The position numbers and the translations under genes are program-made. A model generated the notes under the pieces. The model did no database searches, was not told where the DNA came from, and worked only from the letters and a program-made list of their open reading frames with translations. Positions 44,501-53,661 of a stretch of DNA of 58,386 bases are shown here, piece after piece. The DNA is from Sphingobacteriales bacterium (lineage in GTDB: Bacteria > Bacteroidota > Bacteroidia > Chitinophagales > UBA2359), in contig JADKCK010000033.1 in assembly GCA_016718845.1 (NCBI GenBank), positions 1-58,386 on the forward strand, in the 5' to 3' direction. Every line of letters begins with the position of its first letter. Positions within the stretch are counted from its first letter, which is position 1.

Positions 44501-46844
44501 CGGTGGCACCAATAGCTTGGGTTATTTGTATGATAACTTGGGCGGTATCGGTGGGGCAACCATTGGCGGCATCCACTATATAGTTGTAGGTGTAGGTGTC
44601 AACGGCTTGGTTATTGGGGTTAAAAGAGTTGGTTGCGGCATCGAAGCCGCCTGTTGCCGAGCCTGCTGCCACCGACCATGTGCCGTTTGGTAGTTCATCG
44701 TCTAATATATCGTCCAAAACCAAATTAATATCTTGGTTGTTACACAATAATTGTTGTTGATTAGTGCCTGCAAAAATAGGCGAGCCTACTAAAATAGTGA
44801 TAGTTGATTGGTTGGTAGGGCAACTGCCACTGCCCGCCACCGAGTAGGTAAAGGTGTAGCTGCCAGCGGTGTGGTTAAACGCATTAAACGTGCCCGCTAG
44901 GGCATCAAACGCGCCTACATCGGGGTTGCCTGTGGTAACGCTCCATGTGCCACCTGCATCTTCGCCCACAATAAAATCGGACAAGATAAGCAAGGCATTG
45001 GGTACGGTGTTACATACGGGTACAGTAATACCGCCAGTGCCTGCATTAGGCGGGGCAGATACTTCGAGGGTTTGGGTAGAGGAGTTGGCACAACCCAAAG
45101 GAGGTAATATGTTAAGACTAAAGGTGATTTCGTAGGTGCCGGGTGTGGCGCCAATGGCATCAAAAATATGCCCCGATGCGTCTATTTCGGCGGGGTTATT
45201 GCCAACGGGTATGCCTGTTACCGACCACGTACCCGGTTCGGGTGTTACGATTAAGGTATTTAAATCAAGGGTTCCGTTTTGGTTGCATAAAGTGCCAGCC
45301 AATGGGGTGATGTTTAGGTCGGGGCAGCCACAAGCTACTACATTTACGGTAGTTTGTAGGGTGTAATCTATGCCGCAAAGCGTAATGGCGTAAATAAAAT
45401 TGTATGAACCTGGCAAGATGCCGTTAAAATCTAAACCTGTGGCGGTGCCTGTAGCACCCGAGTTATCGGCATCTGTCCAAGTACCGGTGGTGTCGCCTGC
45501 ACTTATCAAATCAAACAGATTTAGTACCGAGCCTTCGGTGCTACTGTTGCAAATATTAACAGTAGCAGCAACAACCGGTGGATTGTTTACCTCTACGGTT
45601 AAAATTTGTGTAAGTGGCAATGCTGGGCAGCCATCGTAGCTTACATTAAGTGTATAGTCGCCTTGGTTGGCATTGGTAGCACTTGGGTAATTTATGGTGT
45701 TGCTACCCGTAACGGGTGCAATAGGCGTAGTCCATTGGTAGGTATACAAAGTTGGGTCAAGGGCAGGGTCGGGTTGGTAAGTAATGCTTAGTGGGTCGGC
45801 TACGCAAGCGGGGTTAGCACTAAAAGTAAATTGGTTTGATGGCGTAGGCTTTACGGTAACGCTTATTGGTACCAAATCGCTTTCGGTGCAGTTGTTTAGC
45901 GTTTGGCTAACATAGTAGGTGGTAATACCGGGTGTGTTGGTATCTATCACCGACGGAAACGGACTACCTACACCTGTTGGCGAGTCGTACCACAAAAGGT
46001 TAGAGCCTGTTACAAGGCTTGCCAACGAGCTTGGAGCATCGCCTTGGCAAAAAGTTAAAGTATTTTGCGATAAAGTAGGCACGGGGCTACCCACCACTAC
46101 CACTTGTGTGGCACTGCCCGAGCAGCCTACGGTATTGTCCCAACTATAAGTAATAAGGTGTGTGCCTGCACCTGCAATGGCGGGGTTAAAGGTGCCTTTG
46201 CCGTTGCCATTACCTAAGTTTTGGACACCAGCTCCTGTAAAATTAGCAATGCCTCCGGGTGGGTCAAATAGGTTAAGCGTAAAACATTCGGTTCCGTTGT
46301 GGTCAAACGTGCCCGAGTACAATATATTGCCGGTAGCATTATCTGTTATTACATAATCAAATTGTCCGTCGGAGGGGATACCACCGGGTGGGTAATCGCA
46401 CCATTGGACGGAGTATACAAGGTTGGGGTTGAGGTACTCTTGCGAGGCAGAAAATAGCGCACTTTGTGGCAAGCCGCCTTGCCAAATGCCGCCATTGATA
46501 CTGGCACTAGCTGACCAATGAAACAAAGGGTTGCCTGTACCATTACCTCCGTCGTAAAAAAAGATAGTATTTTCTAAATCCGAGTATTGGTCGGTTTGTA
46601 CGGTCATGGTAAAACCGGGCGTAATGTATCCGCCTGCAGTGGCATAGTTCCAAGCGGTTAATTGCACAGGGGCATCGTTGCAGTTAAAATAAAGGGTGTC
46701 GTTGATGTTGGTACCACCTGCCACATCAAAGCCAATAGGCGGACATGGTTGGGCAGAAATGCTACTACTTTGAACAATGGTGCAAAGGATTAGCAGATAA
46801 AACAGGATTGGGTTTGATGCTACAGAACGTAAAAAAGTTTTCAT
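41568..46844 (-). CDS. Giant repeat adhesin with gliding-motility-associated C-terminal (T9SS type B) domain
   Basis: 1758 residues with a signal peptide (to SAQP, about 32). The N-terminal 150 residues resemble a CUB-like or proprotein domain (FFYDGGNGTGNPLFHWSASA). Then come Ig/PKD-like modules and about 11 copies of a unit with GGTWSV..G....G.FDA..GTFN followed by PGTYTFTY.V and a C..D or CP.DT motif, with NxCN between units. The end, IIFPNAFSPNGDGQNDTFHA, VVYNRWGAQMYE and GVYVYSAKVVYTDGKTEQTQ, is the CHU_C type B sorting domain. It is a surface protein carried by T9SS, probably for adhesion. Confidence 0.92.
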   Translation of the reverse strand: MKTFLRSVASNPILFYLLILCTIVQSSSISAQPCPPIGFDVAGGTNINDTLYFNCNDAPVQLTAWNYATAGGYITPGFTMTVQTDQYSDLENTIFFYDGGNGTGNPLFHWSASASINGGIWQGGLPQSALFSASQEYLNPNLVYSVQWCDYPPGGIPSDGQFDYVITDNATGNILYSGTFDHNGTECFTLNLFDPPGGIANFTGAGVQNLGNGNGKGTFNPAIAGAGTHLITYSWDNTVGCSGSATQVVVVGSPVPTLSQNTLTFCQGDAPSSLASLVTGSNLLWYDSPTGVGSPFPSVIDTNTPGITTYYVSQTLNNCTESDLVPISVTVKPTPSNQFTFSANPACVADPLSITYQPDPALDPTLYTYQWTTPIAPVTGSNTINYPSATNANQGDYTLNVSYDGCPALPLTQILTVEVNNPPVVAATVNICNSSTEGSVLNLFDLISAGDTTGTWTDADNSGATGTATGLDFNGILPGSYNFIYAITLCGIDYTLQTTVNVVACGCPDLNITPLAGTLCNQNGTLDLNTLIVTPEPGTWSVTGIPVGNNPAEIDASGHIFDAIGATPGTYEITFSLNILPPLGCANSSTQTLEVSAPPNAGTGGITVPVCNTVPNALLILSDFIVGEDAGGTWSVTTGNPDVGAFDALAGTFNAFNHTAGSYTFTYSVAGSGSCPTNQSTITILVGSPIFAGTNQQQLLCNNQDINLVLDDILDDELPNGTWSVAAGSATGGFDAATNSFNPNNQAVDTYTYNYIVDAANGCPTDTAQVIIQITQAIGATVATNTTICNSTDAGNNPILNFNTLITAGSVNGTWDDADNSGSTGIFANRDFTGVAPGSYTFTYTLNQIPCEPLVYSLEIVVQDCACPNVSTIGLPVALCNASNSFNLNNLLTTGIEPGTWSISNTPAGSTNPATITGNQFNLLGRDGGTYQVTYTLTTPPPAGCAPSSAQNLTVVEQATAGVGGAYEVCTNDAEQLLLSDFITNEDTGGTWQLTPGSATPIAGSLDTAAGTFNLVGQTPGIYAMTYSVPATSGCLSNPSPATITITLNQSPNAGLNGIYDVCNSNAEFVNLYNTIANEPTGGTWIVAPNSPQPDAGIFNAPNGTFFIANHTPGSYTFGYVVASGNTCPADTAFSTINVAAPISAGIGDVQVFCNDVTDLIHLNDYLTNAPAGGNWVIANGSPQPGSFNATDSTFNVTGHPSGQIIFGYVVDGVGACPADTAEVIIAIPPIMMAGNNDTLSVCSSEAGNVNLFSIITNEQAGGIWQLNPASAIPAAGSFNAATASFDATNQTTGTYVFDYVLLGAAQCANDTATATIVLVQSPDAGIDGNITICNDAPQTIDLSTVITNTPAGGTWSIESNPYPSAGSFDAANGTFNTTGQVPQTYTFTYTVTAANNACQAATSIALVNIEFCNCITPPTPTLVGSDQISICAGQTNTQIFEVSTAPNTNVGWYDAPIGGNLITTGTTFVPDTAGVYYARATHIPNDGCESEALTFVLQTISTTPNFTLSGQGACVGNPITATIVGDAIPNATYTWNFGTAGTATGATPQTATWNTAQTDTITLSVEVDGCVSSTQQAVQISSISASFANDTIFMTLGQEVSLPLNAQSNNSDTLTFNWTPTETLSCIDCQTPKASPNQSTLYEVIVANELGCTETANVFVQLTVPNRIIFPNAFSPNGDGQNDTFHALGFNVQQISWVVYNRWGAQMYETTTTNLNEGWDGLLNGIEQEVGVYVYSAKVVYTDGKTEQTQANVTLVR

Positions 46845-47027
46845 GGTTATATGGTTAGGGTGGAGTTCGTGAAACAGGATATGACAAAGTGTCGTTACTA
46901 AGGCATGTTTGACATATCACCACAAAAATAGTGCAAACTATAAGACGTAATTAACAACGCTTAAGTTGCACTAATTAATGTGTAAAGGCTCGAAAAAAAG
47001 GTTTTTTGCGATTTTTTTAGGATATTG

Positions 47028-48521
47028 TTAGCGTTTAAGCACGCTTTTTACTATTTGATGTATCAAGGTATTAATGTCTTCGGATGCTTTTACCACATAA
47101 ATCATGCCTATATACAAAATACTAACCAATACCGAACGAATAATTAAATCGCTAAATAGATTTTGCAAGCTAGGCAAGCATTGATTGGCTAAAAACACCA
47201 AGATACTAACAAGTATCACCTTAAGGGTTGCCACCGAAAAAGGCTGTATCTTGAATTTGGCATAGATAATAAAAAATTTGGCTACGTTGTACAAAAATAT
47301 AGTAATTGCCGTTGCCATTGCCGAGCCTACAATGCCATAGATGGGTATTAGCCACAAATTGGTTAGCACCGTTAAACCCACCAACAGCAACATAACCGAC
47401 AGGGCGTAATGATAATACTCGGAGTAGGCAATAATTTCTTCGTTGATACTAGTTGCCATATCAAACAATTTTGCCATAGCAATAAACAACACCACATATT
47501 TACCAGTGGCATAAACATTGCCATTAGGCATAAGGGCAAATAGGGTGTCAATGTTGCACCAAATGGTTAAAAAAAACAGCAGCCCAACAATAAGTTGGTT
47601 AATAGATATTTTATGGTAGATGCGTTTTATCCACTCCCAATCGTTAAACTTAATGTGTTCGGCAATCATGGGTCCAGATACTTGTGTAAGGGCGCGGCGC
47701 GGCATCTCGATAACCAAGCCAATATAAAAGGCAATGCGATACACCCCGTTTTGCTCTAATCCCACATATTTGGCAATCATTAGGCTGTCTATCTTGGCTA
47801 CCAACATACTGCCCATGCTACCTAAAAACACAAACGCAGCAAACCGAGCCATTTGTTTTAAGGCAGTTTTGTCTAAAATGCTAAACCTACCCGACAAGCG
47901 CAAATGCCCCAAATACCTAAAATATACTGCTAAAACCACCACCGCTAAGCCAAACAAAGCAACACTCCAAAACACAAAAGCATCAATACCTATGTATCTG
48001 CCAAAATACAAAAGTACCACTATTACCGTTGCCAAACGTATGCCCACATCGCGAATAGCTGTTACCATTGCCACCTCGTGAATAATACGACCATAGTTTT
48101 CTAATACATTATAATAAACCAAGAACAAACATAAGGGCACTACATACCAGATATAATGTATAAACAAGGGCGATTTTTCGATAAAAAGACTGGCTATTTC
48201 GTTCTTAAAAAACACAAAAAACAAACAAAACAAGGCATAACCCAACAAGGGTATAAAAAACAAAAAGGTGGTAAAGGCTTGAGCATCTTGAGGGTTATTG
48301 GTGTGTTTGTAGTGAGCATAAAAACGCATAAACACCGATGTACTGCCCATTAACACAAAGGGCATAAACAAACTAGCGGCATCTACCAACACGCCTGTTA
48401 AGCCTATTTCGGCGGGCGATAAAAATTTTGGAAATAACCACAATAAATTAAACACCCCTACTAATACACCAATATACAAAATTATTGTACTTTTGATGCT
48501 TTGATTGCGAATTATACCCAC
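47028..48521 (-). CDS. Polysaccharide/lipid flippase, Wzx/MATE-like
   Basis: 497 residues, about 14 membrane helices. The N-terminus STIILYIGVLVGVFNLLWLF and PAEIGLTGVLVDAASLFMPF and the motif AFVFLGSMGSMLVAKIDSLM (about 230-255) match polysaccharide biosynthesis proteins of the MOP exporter superfamily. It moves an undecaprenyl-linked sugar or similar lipid across the inner membrane. No glycosyltransferases are next to it, so its substrate is unknown. Confidence 0.88.
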   Translation of the reverse strand: MGIIRNQSIKSTIILYIGVLVGVFNLLWLFPKFLSPAEIGLTGVLVDAASLFMPFVLMGSTSVFMRFYAHYKHTNNPQDAQAFTTFLFFIPLLGYALFCLFFVFFKNEIASLFIEKSPLFIHYIWYVVPLCLFLVYYNVLENYGRIIHEVAMVTAIRDVGIRLATVIVVLLYFGRYIGIDAFVFWSVALFGLAVVVLAVYFRYLGHLRLSGRFSILDKTALKQMARFAAFVFLGSMGSMLVAKIDSLMIAKYVGLEQNGVYRIAFYIGLVIEMPRRALTQVSGPMIAEHIKFNDWEWIKRIYHKISINQLIVGLLFFLTIWCNIDTLFALMPNGNVYATGKYVVLFIAMAKLFDMATSINEEIIAYSEYYHYALSVMLLLVGLTVLTNLWLIPIYGIVGSAMATAITIFLYNVAKFFIIYAKFKIQPFSVATLKVILVSILVFLANQCLPSLQNLFSDLIIRSVLVSILYIGMIYVVKASEDINTLIHQIVKSVLKR

Positions 48522-48616
48522 TTTTTTGATTATTAACTATCTATGATGAATGATGGCGTAATTAAAAACACCAATTTGGGTGCAAAGTTCGCAATTTGTA
48601 GCCTAATTACTTATTT

Positions 48617-48943
48617 TACACACCAGAGAACACGGATTTTTTACGGATTGAACAGGGATTTTAAAAAATGATTATCTACGTGTTGATTTAAAACCTCAAA
48701 TCTAAACCAAAAGTCTAGAATAATGGTCATTTAAGACAATGACGGTGGTTTATTTGTTTGTTGAGCAATAGATTGTTCAATACCTCATGTTACGCACAAG
48801 AGGACACAGATTTTACGGATTGCACACGGATTTTAGAAAATGATTTAATGTTGATTTAAACCCCAAATCTAAACAAAAAGTATAGGGTAATAGTGGTTTA
48901 AGATAACAACGGTGGTTTATTTGTTGAGCAATAGATTGTTCAA
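48617..48943 (+). repeat. Direct duplication of an R2-type intergenic repeat
   Basis: Two blocks of about 150-165 bp (from 48617 and 48791) share GACACAGATTTTACGGATTG-like starts, GGATTTTAAAAAATGATT, AACCTCAAATCTAAACC and a common end TTGAGCAATAGATTGTTCAA. They are imperfect copies in tandem. Confidence 0.8.
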
Positions 48944-48983
48944 TAAATGGGCTTTGGGTGATAAAAGAGTTATTTTGCAGGTA

Positions 48984-49182
48984 CTAGTAGTCATTCAACA
49001 TAATACTGTCGGATATAAATTTTGAACTTGGTTGGGCTATCTTTTTATGGATAAATAACCATATCACACCCCTAACGGGGCTAAAAATACGGTTATCTAC
49101 ATTTTATGCTACCCATATCACACCCCTAACGGGGCTTAAAATGCCGATTCTATCCGACAGTATTAAATGGATAGACTACTAG
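48984..49182. mobile_element. 199-bp inverted-repeat element (MITE-like)
   Basis: Ends CTAGTAGTC / GACTACTAG (9 of 9) and, 8 bp further in, TAATACTGTCGGATA / TATCCGACAGTATTA (15 of 15) are inverted. Inside, two identical 24-nt direct repeats (49059-49082 and 49113-49136) contain CACCCCTAACGGGG. No reading frame. No clear target duplication was found. Confidence 0.65.
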
Positions 49183-49212
49183 CAATAATGCGGCATAAAA
49201 TAAATCTTCCTG

Positions 49213-49283
49213 AATTACTAAATAAAATCCATCTTAATCTGTAAAATCTGTATCCTAAATAAGGCTAAACGTAGTGTGTAACA
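49213..49283 (-). repeat. Dispersed intergenic repeat R2, inverted copy
   Basis: The reverse complement reads TTAGCCTTATTTAGGATACA, AGATTTTACAGATTAAGATG and GGATTTTATTTAGT, matching 33848-33925 with a 12-bp difference. Confidence 0.7.
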
Positions 49284-49509
49284 TAAGGTACTATGTTAAA
49301 AGCCAAGAAAAAAAGTAAAAGAACCCAAACTTTTGGCTTGTTTTTTGCCGATAATGCTATTGAGTCTAACAAAAATTTGACTTGCTAAAAGTTTGACATT
49401 AATATGGCAAATAATTACAATATTGTACCTACTTTTGAGCCTGTAATTTTTGTTTTACGTACAAGTTATTAATACTTATCAATCACGCATATCAACCTAC
49501 CTTAACATT

Positions 49510-51213
49510 ATGGACAGAAGGAGTTTTTTTAAACAAATGGCGATTAAAAACAAGTTGCCAATGTCCGTTCCACAGCCTTTAGATAGGTCGGAATTGACGC
49601 AAGTTGCTTCGGCACAACGCCAACTACCTACTACTACGGGCTTAGCCCCCTATAGTGGGAGCTATGGCAAAAAAGAGATTATACATTTGCTTAGGCGCAC
49701 ACTTACGGGCGTGTCGTTTACGTCATACAATCATTTCAAAGATTTATCGTTGGCTGCTGCCGTCGAAGAGCTGCTACTGCCCACATCGGCACCCAGTTTG
49801 CCTATCAACGATTACAACAACCTTGATTACGATATTTTAGACGCAACAGTACCCTTTGGCGAAACATGGGTAGGTGCTGCACATGGTGATAATATCGAAT
49901 ATTGGCGCGAGATTTCGTTTAAAGGCTGGCTAACCAAACAAATGATAGAGCAAGAAACCAGTATCCATAACAAAATGATATTGTTTTGGCACAACCATCT
50001 TGCCTCCGAAGTATTCGCTATCTTCGATGCTCGATTGGCTTATCAGCAGTTCGAAATATTTAGAACCTATGCCTTAGGTAATTTTAAACAAATGGTTAAA
50101 CAAATAACCATAGACCCACAAATGTTGTATTACCTAAATGGTACGTACAACAACAAATATCAACCCGACGAAAACTATGCCCGCGAATTGCAAGAACTAT
50201 TTTGCATTGGCAAAGGCCCCGACTCGGGCTATACCGAAGATGATGTGCAAGCCGCTGCCCGTGTATTAACAGGTTGGCGCATAAACTGGGACCAAAACAC
50301 CGAGTCGTTGTTCGACCCTTGGCTACACGATACCGACCCTAAGCAATTTTCGGGGTTTTACAACAATACCATTATTAATGGGCAAACAGGTGCAAACGGA
50401 GCCAACGAGCTTGACCAAATGCTAAACATGATTTTTGCAACCACCGAGTGCGCAAAATTTGTTTGCCGTAAGTTGTATCGCTTTTTTGTATACCACACCA
50501 TCGATGCCACCACCGAAAGCTTGGTGATAACGCCACTTGCCAATATTTTTAGGGACAACAACTACAACATTACACCCGTATTGCGAGCCTTATTTAAGAG
50601 CGAACACTTTTTTGATGTTGTCAACAGAGGCGCAATGATAAAAACACCCATTGATTATTTGGTGGGCGCTTTCCGCGAGTTTGATATTCAGCGACCCGAT
50701 CCCAGTTTGATTAGCGATAATTACGAACTGCTCAAATATATGTACTGGAACATGGACGGTATGTTAATGGGTATTGGCGACCCGCCCAATGTGGCTGGCT
50801 GGCCTGCCTATTACCAAGCCCCATCGTACAACAAATATTGGGTAACAACTGCTACATTGCCCAGCCGAGCTTTGAGAACTGACGAAATGCTGTATTGGGG
50901 ATACGATGTATTTGGCAACCGAATTAAGATAGACCCCGTTGCCATAACCACCCAAATACCCAATGCCCAAGACCCTACCTTGTTGGTTAATGCAGTACTA
51001 AGTTGGATGTTGGCTGTACCAGTATCTGATACAGTAAAACAAAATATGAAAAACGAACTTCTATCGGGTCAAACATCGGACTATTATTGGACAGATGCCT
51101 GGAACGAATACCTTGCTAACCCAACCGACGAAATGGCGTATGGTACCGTTGAGTCGCGCCTCAAAAGCATGTACTATATACTAATGCACCTCGAAGAGTA
51201 TCAACTTATGTAA
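49510..51213 (+). CDS. DUF1800 protein
   Basis: 567 residues from ATG 49510 (MDRRSFFKQMAIKN); the open frame goes 20 codons further but this is the usual twin-Arg-like beginning. Conserved DUF1800 blocks: EIIHLLRRTLTGVSFTSYNH, HNKMILFWHNHLASEVFAIF, PDENYARELQELFCIGKGPD, DVQAAARVLTGWRI, FVCRKLYRFFVYHT and GDPPNVAGWPAYYQ. The family is always found beside DUF1501, as here, and is secreted; its function is unknown. A TACTTTTG box at 49430-49437 precedes it. Confidence 0.93.
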   Translation: MDRRSFFKQMAIKNKLPMSVPQPLDRSELTQVASAQRQLPTTTGLAPYSGSYGKKEIIHLLRRTLTGVSFTSYNHFKDLSLAAAVEELLLPTSAPSLPINDYNNLDYDILDATVPFGETWVGAAHGDNIEYWREISFKGWLTKQMIEQETSIHNKMILFWHNHLASEVFAIFDARLAYQQFEIFRTYALGNFKQMVKQITIDPQMLYYLNGTYNNKYQPDENYARELQELFCIGKGPDSGYTEDDVQAAARVLTGWRINWDQNTESLFDPWLHDTDPKQFSGFYNNTIINGQTGANGANELDQMLNMIFATTECAKFVCRKLYRFFVYHTIDATTESLVITPLANIFRDNNYNITPVLRALFKSEHFFDVVNRGAMIKTPIDYLVGAFREFDIQRPDPSLISDNYELLKYMYWNMDGMLMGIGDPPNVAGWPAYYQAPSYNKYWVTTATLPSRALRTDEMLYWGYDVFGNRIKIDPVAITTQIPNAQDPTLLVNAVLSWMLAVPVSDTVKQNMKNELLSGQTSDYYWTDAWNEYLANPTDEMAYGTVESRLKSMYYILMHLEEYQLM

Positions 51214-51214
51214 A

Positions 51215-51360
51215 AGAGTGAAGGAGTGAAGAGAGTGAAGGAGTGAGGGAGGTTTTACATCGCCATTTCACCACATCGCCACATCGCCACATCATCACAT
51301 CGTCACTTCACCACTTCACTACATCGCCACATCATCACATCATCACATCGCTACTTTATT
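51215..51360 (+). repeat. Compound minisatellite between DUF1800 and DUF1501 genes
   Basis: Purine-rich GAGTGAAGGAGTGAA units (51215-51245) are followed by CACATCGCC / CACATCATC units of period 9 (51260-51353). It fills nearly the entire 160-bp gap and shares motifs with 39.63-39.80 kb (there in part on the other strand). Confidence 0.9.
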
Positions 51361-51373
51361 CAATTATCACTTT

Positions 51374-52879
51374 ATGAAACGTCGCGACTTTCTCAAATAT
51401 ACAACAGGGGCAGTAGCTATACCTGCCCTGCTTGGCGGCATGAGCGTAAAAACCTTAGCTGCATCGCCTTTTATAGCCGCCGCCGCCGACCTTGCCACCG
51501 AAACCGACCGTATTTTGGTGCTTATATACTTATATGGCGGTAACGATGGCTTAAATACCATTATACCGATAGATAAATACGACCAACTTGCCAATGTGCG
51601 GTCAAATGTTATTATACCGCAAAGCAATATATTGCCACTCAATGGTGTAAGTACTTTAGGGTTGCATCCAGCCATGACGGGCATACAACAGTTGTACAAC
51701 AACGGGAAAGTTAAAATTGTACAATCGGTGGGCTACCCAAACCCTAGTTTTTCGCACTTTAGGGCAACCGATATTTGGTTGAGTGCCGCCAATGCCGACC
51801 AATATATTAACACAGGTTGGATGGGGCGTTTCTTGGAGCAAGAGTACCCGGGTTATCCAACGGGTTATCCAAACATAGATGTACCCGACCCCTTGGCAGT
51901 TGAAATAGGCTCGTCGCAAAGCCTTGTTTTTCAGGGTAATGTGGCATCTACCAGTATGGCAATATCCGACCCTACTTGGTTTTATAACCTTGTTACCAGC
52001 AACACCGAGCCAGCACCTAATACACAATGGGGCGAACAATTGGCATATATACGCATGGTGGCACAACAATCAAACCAATATGGCGAGGTAGTAACTAATG
52101 CTTACAACAACTCGAGTAATATTGCCACTTACCCATCAAACAACTCGCTTGCCGACCAACTAAAAATTGTTGCCCGCTTAATTAACGGTGGCTTAAAAAC
52201 ACGCGTGTATATGGTAGGTTTAGATGGTTTTGATACACATGCCAACCAAGTTGAAGGCTACGACCATACCATAGGTAACCATGCCAATTTGTTGCAAAAA
52301 CTATCAGCGGGCATTAGTGCGTTTATGACTGACCTTGAACAAATGGGCGTTGATGACCGTGTTGTTGGTATGACGGTATCAGAGTTCGGCAGACGCATCA
52401 TATCAAATGCTAGCAACGGAACAGACCATGGCACATCGGCACCCCAAATTATATTTGGCACGCCAGTAGCAGGTGGTGTGTTGGGTGTAACACCAAACAT
52501 TCCAGCAGTAGGCGACGAGGATGACAACATACCGCATCAATTCGATTTTAGGTCAATTTATGCCACTATGCTGCGCGATTGGCTATGTACCCCGCAAGCC
52601 GAAACCGATAGTATATTGATGCAAAACTTTACCACCTTACCACTACTTAGTGTGCCTTGCAATGTTTGTACTTTACCCACACCTACCGTTAGTGGCAACA
52701 ATGTGGCTTGTAGCAATGGTAGTTTTATTTACACGGCTAATACGCCCACATCGGGCGGTACTTTTACGTGGGTGGTAACAGGTGGCACTATTGTGTCGGG
52801 CCAAGGAACTAACCAAATTAATGTAATTTGGGACTCTGGCACACAAGGCACCATAGAGGTAATGCAAAGCATCAACTAA
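51374..52879 (+). CDS. DUF1501 protein with Tat signal and C-terminal PKD-like tail
   Basis: 501 residues. The signal MKRRDFLKYTTGAVAIPALL has the twin-Arg motif. DUF1501 (sulfatase-like fold, no proven activity) is shown by ILVLIYLYGGNDGLNTIIPI, GLHPAMTGIQQLYNNGKVKI, YPNPSFSHFRATDIWLSAAN, MVGLDGFDTHANQ, GMTVSEFGRRI and NGTDHGTSAPQIIFG. The last 70 residues, PTPTVSGNNVACSNGSFIYT and onward, form an Ig/PKD-like module without a sorting signal. It pairs with the DUF1800 gene upstream, 160 bp away. Confidence 0.92.
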   Translation: MKRRDFLKYTTGAVAIPALLGGMSVKTLAASPFIAAAADLATETDRILVLIYLYGGNDGLNTIIPIDKYDQLANVRSNVIIPQSNILPLNGVSTLGLHPAMTGIQQLYNNGKVKIVQSVGYPNPSFSHFRATDIWLSAANADQYINTGWMGRFLEQEYPGYPTGYPNIDVPDPLAVEIGSSQSLVFQGNVASTSMAISDPTWFYNLVTSNTEPAPNTQWGEQLAYIRMVAQQSNQYGEVVTNAYNNSSNIATYPSNNSLADQLKIVARLINGGLKTRVYMVGLDGFDTHANQVEGYDHTIGNHANLLQKLSAGISAFMTDLEQMGVDDRVVGMTVSEFGRRIISNASNGTDHGTSAPQIIFGTPVAGGVLGVTPNIPAVGDEDDNIPHQFDFRSIYATMLRDWLCTPQAETDSILMQNFTTLPLLSVPCNVCTLPTPTVSGNNVACSNGSFIYTANTPTSGGTFTWVVTGGTIVSGQGTNQINVIWDSGTQGTIEVMQSIN

Positions 52880-52897
52880 TAAATATACCTTACATAG

Positions 52898-52938
52898 CAA
52901 AAAGCCGCATAACCTAAACTTAGGTTGTGCGGCTTTTT
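52898..52938 (+). terminator. Terminator of the DUF1800-DUF1501 pair
   Basis: AAAAAGCCGCATAACCTAA pairs imperfectly with TTAGGTTGTGCGGCTTTTT, 19 bp after the stop codon. Confidence 0.92.
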
Positions 52939-53661
52939 TAGGCAATAGGTTAAAAAAATAAGGCTGCGGTAACTATTACTTAGATGATAAAAGGGCGGCA
53001 GATAATAGCGATAATGTACTAAAAACATAGTAACAATATTGTTGTTGGACTTAAAAAAAATTTTTTCTTTGGCGCTTAATTCTCTGATAATCAATTAGCT
53101 AAAGAGGCAAAATTGATGACGAAATCTTATTTCCGAATTTGCCTTTTAAAATGTAATTGCACACTATTTTAAGTTATGATACTTTTATACTAGGGGCATA
53201 CAATGGCTAAATTACAATTGTTTATTATATAATTGTTACAAATTTGTTTTATTTAAAATGCAGATTGCTCATTTTAAATGTTTTATTTTAGAATAAATAA
53301 TTATTTAAATTAAAAATTAAATAAATTGATTAAAAGTGCAATTGAATTTAATTTTCAAATTCACTTGTAAATAGCTAGTAATCAGACATTTATAAATTTT
53401 TTTAATTATCTATAAAAAGGGCTTTCAGTAATAGTCATGATAAATGTTTATTTGTTGTTAAAAAATGTAAAAATAAGTTGGAAGTATTGTAATGATTTTG
53501 TAATTTTACCGCTATGTAATTGACTTGTAGTAAAAAAACAAAGTTGAATTTACATTAAAAATTAAAAAGTTGAATTAATCGTAAAGCATAGTTTCCGAAA
53601 TTAAAGCTACTATTTATAAAAACGAAAGTATATTTTTTTAACGATTTTTAAAATCAGTAAA
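52939..53661 (+). other. Long AT-rich leader before the collagen-like gene
   Basis: About 720 bp without a gene; the last 560 bp are strikingly A/T-rich compared with the rest of the window. A perfect 10-bp dyad ATTTAAAATG / CATTTTAAAT with 9-nt spacing is at 53251-53279. No consensus promoter was found with confidence. Confidence 0.6.

Noticed and set aside
42528..46356. Many short plus-strand frames opposite the giant adhesin
   Set aside because: All lie fully within the 1758-codon gene, show no starts with promoter boxes and repeat with the adhesin units.
49059..49136. Possible CRISPR: two identical 24-nt repeats with a spacer of 30 nt
   Set aside because: Only two units, no cas genes, and the pair lies inside an inverted-repeat element.
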